DNA from: an uncultured Collinsella sp.
GTDB taxonomy: Bacteria > Actinomycetota > Coriobacteriia > Coriobacteriales > Coriobacteriaceae
Length of the DNA stretch: 62,988 nucleotides
Assembly (NCBI GenBank): GCA_934654585.1
Contig: CAKUGF010000012.1
Span: 1-62,988 of the forward strand
Direction of reading: 5' to 3'
Positions within the stretch are counted from its first letter, which is position 1; each line of letters starts with the position of its first letter. The position numbers and the translations under genes are program-made. The notes beneath the pieces were generated by a model that did not search any database, was not told the origin of the DNA, and saw only the letters and a program-made list of their open reading frames with translations. This document shows, piece by piece, positions 8,779-17,332 of this stretch.

Positions 8779-8800
8779 TCGGGTTCGAGTCCCGGCACTT
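8779..8800 (+). other. T-arm-like sequence, possible tRNA remnant
   Basis: GGGTTCGAGTCCCG on the plus strand matches the T-arm of the neighbouring minus-strand tRNA-Gly over 14 nt, in inverted orientation. No intact tRNA body precedes it; upstream is only another small palindrome, CAAACG-CTTCG-CGTTTG at 8744-8760. Confidence 0.4.
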
Positions 8801-8804
8801 TATT

Positions 8805-8836
8805 GAAAAAAGCACGGTAACGAAACGTTACCGTGC
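8805..8836 (-). terminator. terminator of tRNA-Gly
   Basis: Perfect 11-bp stem GCACGGTAACG / CGTTACCGTGC with AAA loop, then TTTTTT on the minus strand. Confidence 0.9.
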
Positions 8837-8848
8837 CTGAAATTCGAA

Positions 8849-8923
8849 TGGAGCGGGCAACGGGACTCGAACCCGCGAGTGTCAGCTTGGGAAGCTGATG
8901 CCTTACCACTTGGCGATGCCCGC
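8849..8923 (-). tRNA. tRNA-Gly(CCC)
   Basis: The minus strand folds as a cloverleaf: acceptor GCGGGCA pairs with TGCCCGC, anticodon loop TTCCCAA (anticodon CCC), T-arm GCGGGTTCGAGTCCCGT, and an encoded CCA end. Confidence 0.95.
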
Positions 8924-9113
8924 TTGTGTGTTGGCTAGTATAACGCGGTTGTCTTGTTCGATACAAGGGTGACGATAGTTGTTTTAGCTGTGGAGAATCG
9001 TCTGGATTTTAAGTCAATTGTGGAGACGAGGACCTTTGGCTGTCCTTTCCCGCCATCTTCTACCTGCTCTTTTGCTTCATTGTTTTTATGCCGACTTTAT
9101 TTGTCAGAAATCG

Positions 9114-9153
9114 GTCAAGCTTTTGGTCAGCTTCCGGTACTTACCCGCATGAA
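9114..9153 (+). promoter_or_regulatory. 40-nt element shared with the rpsF upstream region
   Basis: An ungapped comparison with 55879-55918 gives 29 identities in 40. The shared start is GTCAAGC-N-TTTGGTC-N-GC and the shared end is GCATGAA. It lies 68 nt upstream of the adhesin start. The rest of 8924-9221 holds no gene that I can support. Confidence 0.4.
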
Positions 9154-9221
9154 CTCCGGCGGTAGCCTCATCCCACGCGTCGCAATCTCCCCGCGCGGCG
9201 CACGAGGGATAAGGAGCAGCC

Positions 9222-12200
9222 ATGTCCAACGCACCCACGCACTCTGTCCACAGCGCAATCGTTACAGGTCCGCTGCTCCTGCTCCTCCTTTTGCTGATCG
9301 GCTGTTTGGCTCCGGGAACCGCCCACGCCGTCGACGGCAGCGATGCGCTCAATTTCCGAACCATAAGCGAAATGTGCGGACCGCTGGGCATTGGCAAATT
9401 CGAAGCACAGGATACCTCGGTTTCGTACTGCATGAACCAGGATTGCCCCGGCCCCAGTAAGCCAGGAGGACCGTGGCGCGCCTACGACCAAGGCTGGACC
9501 TGGCTCGATGACGAGTTCGCCGCCGTCGTCTGCCATGGATACCCCTCCGCCACATCGTTTGGCGGCCACAGCCTAACGCCCGACCGCGCCCGCGCCGCCA
9601 CCCAGCTTGCCGTGTGGATGCTTAAAGGAACCACGCACCCCGACGGCACTTTTTCATATACAAACAACGCCGGCGTCCCCCGAAGCGGCCGGTTCAGCCA
9701 AGACGCCGAAATCGTAGCTGCAGCACGATGGCTCTATGAAAACGCAAAAGCCGGAAACATCAAGGCGGCACCGCATCGCGCAAGGCGCTACCACGCCCCA
9801 ACCTCAGACGAGGGGCGACACCAAGACATGCTCTATGTTTTGCCCGCCGTTACCGTGTCCTTCGAAAAGCAATCTGCAAACGCTGTAATCACCAGCGGAA
9901 ACGACACATACCAGCTAAATGGCGCCACCTTTGATATCTTTGAGAGTGCAAGCGGCGCGTGTGTCGGAACCATCCAGATGAATGAAGGCGGACGGGCGCA
10001 GGCCACACTTTCGCCCAACACGGCCTACTATCTGCTGGAAACAAAGGCTCCGGCAGGCTACGTGCCACGTCGCGACCGCATCGAGTTCACCACCTCGAGC
10101 GATGGCGGGCACGTCTCCATCGACGAGACGCCCGGCACCATTTCGCTGCGCATCGTAAAACTCGACAAGGCTACGGGGGCCGGCCCTCAAGCAGGGGCAT
10201 CGCTCTCCGGCGCCGAATTCACTTGCGTTTCGCAGTCAACCCCAGGTTGGACGCGCATCCTCACCACCGACGACGCCGGTTTGGCAACGCTGAGCGATAT
10301 CCCCCTAGGTACCTTTACCATCTATGAATCGAAAGCACCCGAAGGCTACCTGCTATCCGGCGAAGTGTGGAGCTACACCGTCGGCGCCGACCAACTCGGC
10401 GATACCGGTGTTATTGAGCTCGAGAGCCGCGTTCCCGACACCCCCATCGCCTTCGACCTTGAAATCTCAAAGTTTAAAGACCATGGCGACAGCAACGAAT
10501 CCGGCATCGAACAGCCGGCCCAGGGCGTTGTCTTCGAGATCGTTAGCAATAGCTCGCAGCAGGTTGTCGGCACGCTAACCACCAACGTCTACGGCTTCGC
10601 TTCGACCAAAGACCAACCCAATGCATGGTTTGGCGAAGGCACGCGGCCCGAAGGCGTTCACGGCGCCATCCCCTACGACCGAGCAGGTTACACCGTACGT
10701 GAGGTGCGCGAAACCGTACCCGATGGATTTAAGCAGGCGGGAGAATGGTCCATTTCCGCCGAACAGATTACCGATGGGTCGGCGCTGCAATACATCGTGG
10801 ATAACCATGCCATATCGACACACCTGCAAATCGTAAAGCGTGACGCACAAACGGGAAGCGCCGTGCCACTCGCAGGATTCACCTTCCAACTGCTCGACAG
10901 CAACCATGAGCCCGTTTCCCAAACATGCTGGTATCCGGCTCATTCCGTTATGAACGCCTTCACGACCGACAAAACCGGTGCCGTCACGCTGCCCGAGTCG
11001 CTCCGTCCCGGCACCTACTACGTTCGCGAGGCGGACGCCGCAGCCCCCTATCTCAGAGGGGAAGACCTTGAGATTTCGATACCCGCCGACATGAACCTAA
11101 CACCTGTTGCCATCACCTCGTTCTACGATCAGCCGGCAACCGGCAAGATCGAAATATTAAAAAGCGATGCCGTAGACGGCAGCGCCCTGGCGGGAGCGGT
11201 CTTTGAGATTCGCGCGGCGGAAGATATCGTCCGCCCAGACGGCAGCATGGTTGCCCTTGCAGGAGAGACAGTCGCAGCCATCGAAACCGACGAGCAGGGA
11301 AAAACCAGCATCGGTGGTCTTTCGCTTGGTTGCGGCACAGCGCAGTACGAGGTCGTTGAGGTAAACGCCCCCGAAGGATACCTGCTTGACCCGACGCCTC
11401 ACGCCGTTGAGCTCACCTATGCCGACCAGGATACGCCGGTCATCTGTGCTCGAGTCGAAGCTTCCGACGATTACACCAAGATCGATATCTCCAAAGCCGA
11501 TGCCACCGACCAAGCAGAGATTGAGGGCGCACAGCTTACCCTCCTAGACGCAAACGGAGAGACCATCGAAACCTGGACCTCGACCGCGACACCGCATCGC
11601 ATTGAGCATCTTGCGCCCGGCTCCTACACGCTGCGCGAAACGATGTCGCCGCGCACCTACGACACGACCGAAGAAGTTACGCTCGAAGTGAAGGAAACCG
11701 GGGACGTCCAGAAGGTCGTCATGAATGACAACCCGATCGAAATCATAGGAAGGGTCGACAAACGCCAGGAAATTGCCCAGCCGGTTGCGAGTGGCCTGAC
11801 GGCAAACGGCGACGGCAAGAACCGCGCCGCAACGCAATCCGATGCGCAGGGCGAGTTCGCCTACACCATCGACGCCCGCAACGAATCAAAAACCTGGGTT
11901 GATGAGTTTACGATCACCGATGATCTTGAGTGCGCAGCCGCCGGAACAGCTCGGCTCGTGAGCATAGAAACGCCCGTCGCCGCGGGCGACTACGACGGAC
12001 GATGCAACGTATGGTATCGCACGTCCCCCGAGCTCGAGCAGGACTGCGACGAGCAGACCAACGCCACACTCAGTGACGGACACGAAAATCCTTGGCTCAA
12101 AACGGATGAGGTTAAAAACCTTCTTGGTGAAGATGCAAGACTTGTCGACTACGACGGCTGGCATCTTTGGATGTCCGACATATCCACAAGCGAATCGACC

Positions 12201-12653
12201 ACCCTGGCCGTAAAAGACCTCAACTTGCCAAAGGATACACAGGTGACGGGTCTGCGCATCGAATACGGTTCCGTATCTGCCAAATTTACGACGCGACCCG
12301 ACGCCGCGGCATGGAATCGCGAAGACCTGAAGGACGAGCACGATGACCTGGACGACGCTGCGGCATCACTCGACCCGCAAACGCATGGAGCACTGGTGCA
12401 CATGGCCGCTACGGCATTCTATGTGTCCGAGAAGGCAATAGCCAACGGCGCCCGCGTCGACCTTTGTCGCAACGGAGGCGGCAGCAAGCTTGAGTCCCAC
12501 GATGAGGATCACGTTATCCAACGTTGTATGCTGCCCCAGGACCTACCATCGACGGGCTCCGCTCCCCTTGCCGCGCTGATGACCGCCCTTATGACCGCGG
12601 GCGGCGCAGGCCTCTGGATCGCCAAAATCAGGTCGACGGACGCAGAGCGTTAG
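9222..12653 (+). CDS. thioester-domain LPXTG surface adhesin with repeated Cna-B domains
   Basis: A 1143-residue exported protein. A signal peptide (about 1-36, ending GTAHA) is followed by a thioester domain in which Cys69 (VSYCMNQ) and Gln127 (ATQLAVW) match the paired Cys and TQ-x-A-[IV]-W motifs known from Gram-positive thioester adhesins, which attach covalently to host amines. Six or so Cna-B/SpaA-type domains follow, each ending in an E-box such as YLLETKAPAGY, YESKAPEGY, YTVREV, YYVREAD, YEVVEVNAPEGY and YTLRETMSP. A C-terminal unrecognised domain with two Cys leads to sorting signal LPSTG (1108-1112), a hydrophobic helix and a basic tail. ATG follows ATAAGGAG. The gene stands alone, with no sortase nearby. 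Confidence 0.9.
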   Translation: MSNAPTHSVHSAIVTGPLLLLLLLLIGCLAPGTAHAVDGSDALNFRTISEMCGPLGIGKFEAQDTSVSYCMNQDCPGPSKPGGPWRAYDQGWTWLDDEFAAVVCHGYPSATSFGGHSLTPDRARAATQLAVWMLKGTTHPDGTFSYTNNAGVPRSGRFSQDAEIVAAARWLYENAKAGNIKAAPHRARRYHAPTSDEGRHQDMLYVLPAVTVSFEKQSANAVITSGNDTYQLNGATFDIFESASGACVGTIQMNEGGRAQATLSPNTAYYLLETKAPAGYVPRRDRIEFTTSSDGGHVSIDETPGTISLRIVKLDKATGAGPQAGASLSGAEFTCVSQSTPGWTRILTTDDAGLATLSDIPLGTFTIYESKAPEGYLLSGEVWSYTVGADQLGDTGVIELESRVPDTPIAFDLEISKFKDHGDSNESGIEQPAQGVVFEIVSNSSQQVVGTLTTNVYGFASTKDQPNAWFGEGTRPEGVHGAIPYDRAGYTVREVRETVPDGFKQAGEWSISAEQITDGSALQYIVDNHAISTHLQIVKRDAQTGSAVPLAGFTFQLLDSNHEPVSQTCWYPAHSVMNAFTTDKTGAVTLPESLRPGTYYVREADAAAPYLRGEDLEISIPADMNLTPVAITSFYDQPATGKIEILKSDAVDGSALAGAVFEIRAAEDIVRPDGSMVALAGETVAAIETDEQGKTSIGGLSLGCGTAQYEVVEVNAPEGYLLDPTPHAVELTYADQDTPVICARVEASDDYTKIDISKADATDQAEIEGAQLTLLDANGETIETWTSTATPHRIEHLAPGSYTLRETMSPRTYDTTEEVTLEVKETGDVQKVVMNDNPIEIIGRVDKRQEIAQPVASGLTANGDGKNRAATQSDAQGEFAYTIDARNESKTWVDEFTITDDLECAAAGTARLVSIETPVAAGDYDGRCNVWYRTSPELEQDCDEQTNATLSDGHENPWLKTDEVKNLLGEDARLVDYDGWHLWMSDISTSESTTLAVKDLNLPKDTQVTGLRIEYGSVSAKFTTRPDAAAWNREDLKDEHDDLDDAAASLDPQTHGALVHMAATAFYVSEKAIANGARVDLCRNGGGSKLESHDEDHVIQRCMLPQDLPSTGSAPLAALMTALMTAGGAGLWIAKIRSTDAER

Positions 12654-12663
12654 TTGTCAAAAA

Positions 12664-12695
12664 ACGGGGCGAGCCAGTCTCCCGGCTCGCCCCGT
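12664..12695. terminator. bidirectional terminator between convergent genes
   Basis: Perfect 12-bp stem ACGGGGCGAGCC / GGCTCGCCCCGT. On the minus strand it is followed by TTTTTT, on the plus strand by a looser CATTTTT. It separates the adhesin from the minus-strand small membrane protein gene. Confidence 0.88.
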
Positions 12696-12726
12696 AAACA
12701 GTCATTTTTGGCAGTAAACCATGTCC

Positions 12727-12942
12727 CTACTCGGCAGAAGAACCACCATCGATGGTTGCTTGGTCGGTCGCATCGATGCCGTCGGCACCCACAGACTGCT
12801 CCTGTTGTACTTCTTCGCTAATCGCAGACTCGGGCGTAGATCCCTTAACGCCCACGATATAGGCAGCACCAAAGCCCAAGGCGACGGCAATCAAGGTCAA
12901 AATCAGATAAACGGGCCAATGGCGTCTAATATACGAAAACAC
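12727..12942 (-). CDS. small single-pass membrane protein, function unknown
   Basis: A 71-residue protein: a short basic start, one transmembrane helix (about 11-32, rich in Leu/Ile/Ala), then an acidic Glu/Asp/Ser-rich tail that would face outside. GTG start with AAGGAG 6 nt upstream. That SD lies just after the stop of the M28-like gene, so the two form an operon ending at the 12.66-kb terminator. I recognise no family. The small acidic-tailed helix may assist the upstream multi-pass protein, but this is inferred from position only. Confidence 0.7.
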   Translation of the reverse strand: MFSYIRRHWPVYLILTLIAVALGFGAAYIVGVKGSTPESAISEEVQQEQSVGADGIDATDQATIDGGSSAE

Positions 12943-12961
12943 GCTGACTCCTTAGAACCGC

Positions 12962-15900
12962 CTACGAACGACGAATGACCTCGGTCACGACCTCGGACAC
13001 CGTAGCAATGTTCGTCGGGTTGACATTGTAGGGCAGATCGTCCTCGGTACGCGCACAGGCCAAGCGAGGGCCGTCCACACCGGCGATCGTAAGGGCGCGA
13101 CGGCTTGCCTCGAGCGCGGCATACGCATCCGTCTTGGCATAAGGCATCTCGAACGCTCCGCAGTCGACATGGAACGACTTGCAAACCTTGCTGACCAGGT
13201 TCATGATGCGGCGATCGCCCTTGAGCAGCTGCTGCTCGCCCTCGACCGTGACGACTGAAAGCCTACCGGCGCCAATCGACTCGAGATTGATAAAGAACAC
13301 GCCGCGAAGCTTATCGCGATGCGAGGCCAGGAAAGCCTTCATGCCGGCGCCGTCGCAGTCCGAAGCGCCCGTCGCAACAAACCAAATATCATGGCCGAGC
13401 AACTCATCGTCGCCCATGGAGGCAACCGCCGCGAGCATATCCTCGCTCGATGCGCCATCGGAAGACGTAGCGCCGCCCTTCCAGCCGTCATCATCGTCTT
13501 CGAAGTTATCCCATGAACCGATACCGCGGCCAGACTTCTTAGCATCGTAGTCATCCTCGACACCAAGCCAATCGCTCATGCTGTCCTGATCGGCCTTTTT
13601 CTTGCGCCCGAACAGGCCGCCGAGGCCACGCTTCTGGGGCTTCGAGGTTATCACGGGAGCCGAGATGGTCTCAAGCGGCTGCGCGTCAGATACAACGGGC
13701 ATGGAAGGCACTACCGGCGCCGATGTGGGCTCGGGGTCCTGAGCCGTTGCAAAGGGGTCGTCGGCCTGCGCCGAGGGGTCGGGCAGGTCAAACAGCGACG
13801 TACGAGACGCGACGTTGGCCTGCTGCATCGAGGGCAGCGACGGATCGGGGACGGAGGCCAGCGGCGACGATGAGGGCATGGACGCCGGTGCAGAGGCCTG
13901 ATCGGGGACATTCATCTGCGGACGTGCCGGCACGCGAGACGAAATCTGCGCCATGAGGGAATCGACCGTCTCGTCCTGCGTGGGGGCGGCGTTGGACACC
14001 GTGGCACCGGGATCGCCCGGCGTGGGCATGGTAAAGATCTGCGTAGAGTAAGGTCTGGATTCGTCGACCTTGGGGGTCTCGTCGACCGCAGGCTGAGGCT
14101 CTGGCTCCACAACAGATGCCTCGACCTGCTCGGACACGTCGTCTTCGACGGAATCGGCCACATCGTCATCCACGTCATCGGCAACGGCGGCGTCCTGGGC
14201 CTCATCGGAGGCAGAAAGGGGCTCGGCGATCGCGGTGCCCTGCTTCTCGAATGTCATAGTGGCATCGAAGGACACAGTGCTATCGACCGGCTGTTGCGCC
14301 TCGAAGGACGTCGTTGCCTCGGCAACGTCAGCAGAAGCCGGCTGCGGGGTCTCGAAAGAAGTCGTGGGATCTGCTGCTTCGGCGGACGGCGCCTGCTCTT
14401 GCTCCTGCTGCTCAAACTCCTGCGCTGCACGCTCGCGTTCGGCCTCGGCAGCCTGCTGCTGGGCGATAGCCTCCTGCTCGGCGGCCTCGCGGGCAGCGGC
14501 GCGCTTTTCCTCAAAGTCGTCAACGAGCTTCTTGCCCTTTGCAAAGGCACCCTTAAAGAAACTGGAGGCGCTGGCGCCAATCGAAGAGAACGCAGAGGCG
14601 ATATCGGCATGAGGCGTCGTCGAGGGAAGCTCTGCCGAAAAATCGGTATCGCTCTCGTAGGACACGCGCTGCGGGTACTCATCGTAATCGTCGTCGGCGG
14701 TATCGTCCTCAACCTGAGCCGGGGCAGCGGGGGCAAGAACATCGAGGCCTGCAGCGGGATCGGTCACGGGCGCTACCTCGGACTCGGCATCGACAGAAGG
14801 AGCGGAAGCCGGCTCAACGGATGCAGCGGTCACATCGGGCACGGCCTCTTGCGCCGCGGGAACAGGCTCGGGCTCAAACGTCGGCTCCTCGCCCTCATCG
14901 TAATCGAGTGTGCAGGACTCGGGCAGCATGCCGAGTGCACGGATGGCATCCGAACCAAAGCGGATGTTGCCGGCGGCATTGCGATAGAGCTTGGGCTCGG
15001 GCTCGACCGGCTCGGCCGTCGCGGGCTCCTCCGCCGGCCCGGCAGCGGGCGCCTCCTCGGCGGCCACTTCGGCCTGCACGGTCTGGTCCTGCTCCTCGGG
15101 CTGAGCCTCGGGCGCGATAGCGCCGATCAGCGTCGCGTCGGCAGAGGCGCCCTCAAAGCCATCGATCTGCTCGTCGAACGTCTCACCCTGCTCGGGCTCG
15201 GCGGCGAGCGGCTGGCCAAACTCGTCCTCGGTATAGCTGGGTTCATCATATTCGATCGTGTTGCCATAGTCGTTTTGCTGCTGCGCCGCCGCATACTCGG
15301 CTGCGGCGCGCGCCATTTCCTCGGCGCGGCGCTTTTGCTCGCCAAAATACGTATCGAACGGAACATCATCGGGAAACTCGTTCTCGCCCTGGTAGGGAGC
15401 GACGTTGTCCATAACGCCAAGCAGAGCGGCAACGGAAGATTTGTTGCACACCGAGCCGGACGTGTAGGGAAGCACAAAGCGGTTGGCAATGATATTTGCC
15501 GCGTTGGCGAGCGCCACCAGCGAAGCGAGAATTGCAACGATCCACAGCAGGACCTTGAGCGCTCCGGGGAGCGGCAGAATGCGCAGAACGGCGACAGTGG
15601 CGGGAACGACCGTCGCCACCGGCAACAGCTTTGCGATCAACGCGCGATAGGGGGCATAGGGCTCGCGGGCAAACAGCTCGGCACGGGGAGAATCATAGTG
15701 GGCCACCACGACCACGGGACGGTTGCGCGGAGACGCGAGCGGACCCGAAGCCTTGTGATAGGCGATGACATTTTGGCTCACACCCGTTTTTCCCAAGCGC
15801 GAGATGACAGGACGGCCCGTGCGCTCGAGCACATACAGCACCGCTCCGACAATCGCCAGCAAGGTACCGACCAGGCCAACGCCGCCGCCGATGCCCATGA

Positions 15901-16111
15901 GCAAGGCACCTGCAAAAGCCAAAATACCCGTTACGGCGAACGCCAGCCTGCTGGGCGCGGGGGCATTAAACTCCTGCACCTCGGGATCAAAACCGTGGTT
16001 GCGGAAAATCTGAGCGATATCCTCGGCAGCCAAACGCTCCTCTTCGCTGCACGCAGGCGTGATGCCGGTGTTCTGCAGCAAGTGGTTAATATAATTCTGG
16101 GTGTTCGCCAT
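12962..16111 (-). CDS. multi-pass membrane protein with split, degenerate M28 peptidase domain and large acidic insert
   Basis: 1049 residues. The N-terminal part (1-240) resembles the start of an M28 zinc peptidase, with H138-x-D140 in VVVVAHYDSP, and carries two pairs of predicted membrane helices (about 53-95 and 160-208). Residues about 240-880 form a low-complexity Glu/Asp/Ala/Pro-rich region. The M28-like fold resumes at about 900-1049 (GHDIWFVATGAS, FFINLES, KTDAYAAL). The usual Glu-Glu pair reads Ser917-Asp918 and the last His position reads Arg (CARTEDD), so zinc binding is probably lost. The start at 16111 has GGAG; the frame is open further upstream without a good SD. It is cotranscribed with the small membrane protein and divergent from the WYL genes. 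Confidence 0.75.
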   Translation of the reverse strand: MANTQNYINHLLQNTGITPACSEEERLAAEDIAQIFRNHGFDPEVQEFNAPAPSRLAFAVTGILAFAGALLMGIGGGVGLVGTLLAIVGAVLYVLERTGRPVISRLGKTGVSQNVIAYHKASGPLASPRNRPVVVVAHYDSPRAELFAREPYAPYRALIAKLLPVATVVPATVAVLRILPLPGALKVLLWIVAILASLVALANAANIIANRFVLPYTSGSVCNKSSVAALLGVMDNVAPYQGENEFPDDVPFDTYFGEQKRRAEEMARAAAEYAAAQQQNDYGNTIEYDEPSYTEDEFGQPLAAEPEQGETFDEQIDGFEGASADATLIGAIAPEAQPEEQDQTVQAEVAAEEAPAAGPAEEPATAEPVEPEPKLYRNAAGNIRFGSDAIRALGMLPESCTLDYDEGEEPTFEPEPVPAAQEAVPDVTAASVEPASAPSVDAESEVAPVTDPAAGLDVLAPAAPAQVEDDTADDDYDEYPQRVSYESDTDFSAELPSTTPHADIASAFSSIGASASSFFKGAFAKGKKLVDDFEEKRAAAREAAEQEAIAQQQAAEAERERAAQEFEQQEQEQAPSAEAADPTTSFETPQPASADVAEATTSFEAQQPVDSTVSFDATMTFEKQGTAIAEPLSASDEAQDAAVADDVDDDVADSVEDDVSEQVEASVVEPEPQPAVDETPKVDESRPYSTQIFTMPTPGDPGATVSNAAPTQDETVDSLMAQISSRVPARPQMNVPDQASAPASMPSSSPLASVPDPSLPSMQQANVASRTSLFDLPDPSAQADDPFATAQDPEPTSAPVVPSMPVVSDAQPLETISAPVITSKPQKRGLGGLFGRKKKADQDSMSDWLGVEDDYDAKKSGRGIGSWDNFEDDDDGWKGGATSSDGASSEDMLAAVASMGDDELLGHDIWFVATGASDCDGAGMKAFLASHRDKLRGVFFINLESIGAGRLSVVTVEGEQQLLKGDRRIMNLVSKVCKSFHVDCGAFEMPYAKTDAYAALEASRRALTIAGVDGPRLACARTEDDLPYNVNPTNIATVSEVVTEVIRRS

Positions 16112-16309
16112 GTGCGCTCCACATCCATAATCCGACAAATAGGCCCAATGCTTGCACATTAGAACCGTATATAGTCGAAAGTATACCCCGAGCGGACGCA
16201 ATCGGCGGAATTCCGGTTACGTTAACGCCTCATACGGACATGGATATAGCCTAATCTCCATATCGGACTAAAATCATGGCATCAAACAACCTTCTCATGC
16301 GAGGATTCT

Positions 16310-17332
16310 ATGACGGCAAGTACAACGACTGCGGCAAATAAAAAGGGTTCGGCGGAGCCGGGCTACGATAAAACCGCCCAGCGTATCCTCAATCTCTTCT
16401 TTGTGCTCAACAGTTCGGCCGAGCCGCTGACCACCGAGCAGATCGTTCTAGACTCCGATCTGGGCTACGGGTCGGGCAATGTTGAGTCTGATAAACGCAA
16501 GTTTCGGCGTGACCGCGAAAAATTGCACGAGCGCGGCATCGTGATTAAGGAGGTGCGCGCGCCCGGAGCCCAGGAAACCGAAGAAAGTGCCTGGACAGTC
16601 GACCGCGACCACACGTTTGCCGCCGGCGGCCTGATTACCGCCGACGACGCGGACGTCCTCATGGACGCCATAGACCAGACACTCGCCGTCGGGTCGTCGA
16701 CTTTTTCGACGCCGCTCGCCGACATCCGGTCCAAAATCGCATACCTGACCGGCGAGATGGATGAGCCGGAAATGCCAGCCCACCGCTCTCCCATGGTCGA
16801 TGCCGTATGGAGCGCTTTTGCCGAGCGCTGCGCGCTGCGTTTCCTGTATCAAAACGGACGTGGGGAGCAGCGCCAGCGCACCGTCCGTATCTACGGCATG
16901 TTCGAACGCGAGGGCATTTCGTATTTCTGCGGCTTGGATGATGCCTCCGGCACGGTGAGGACATTTCGCTGCGGCCGCATCGTCCGCGCCTGGAGACCCT
17001 CTGGCTCCTACACCATCCCCAGCGACTTCAACCTTAATGACCAGCTGTTCTTTGAGTTTGATTTTTCCGACCGCGACCCCATCGCGGCCACATTCTCGTT
17101 TGCCGCCGACACGCCGGCGGACATGCTCCACGCCCTTACGCGGGGACGCGGAAACCTCGACCATACCACCGAGGGATGGACGTGGACCGTTGGCGTGCGT
17201 GACCTAGATGCCGCCGCCTCATTTTGCATGGAGCACAGCGTCGACGGTATGAGGCCCGTGGCACCCGATGCACTCAAACAGGCTTGGAATCGCCTCATCG
17301 AAAGGACGGTGCATGAGCATGCCCGTGCGTAA
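16310..17332 (+). CDS. WYL-domain transcriptional regulator (PafB/PafC-like), first of pair
   Basis: A 340-residue protein. The N-terminal winged-helix region (about 15-95) includes RILNLFFVLNSS and DKRKFRRDREKL, typical of DeoR-like HTH in WYL proteins. The middle to C-terminal part (about 150-320) has the WYL beta-barrel fold, but the name-giving motif is altered (GISYFCGLD), followed by an Arg-containing ligand loop (RTFRCGRI). Related actinobacterial PafB/PafC pairs activate the DNA-damage response and probably sense single-stranded DNA; assigning that role here is inference. The 3' end overlaps the second WYL gene by 20 nt, so the two are made together and may act as a heterodimer. Confidence 0.85.
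   Translation: MTASTTTAANKKGSAEPGYDKTAQRILNLFFVLNSSAEPLTTEQIVLDSDLGYGSGNVESDKRKFRRDREKLHERGIVIKEVRAPGAQETEESAWTVDRDHTFAAGGLITADDADVLMDAIDQTLAVGSSTFSTPLADIRSKIAYLTGEMDEPEMPAHRSPMVDAVWSAFAERCALRFLYQNGRGEQRQRTVRIYGMFEREGISYFCGLDDASGTVRTFRCGRIVRAWRPSGSYTIPSDFNLNDQLFFEFDFSDRDPIAATFSFAADTPADMLHALTRGRGNLDHTTEGWTWTVGVRDLDAAASFCMEHSVDGMRPVAPDALKQAWNRLIERTVHEHARA

Noticed and set aside
8537..8820. open frames running through the tRNA-Gly repeat region
   Set aside because: They consist of translated repeat sequence and tRNA-derived words, with no SD and no domain-like composition.
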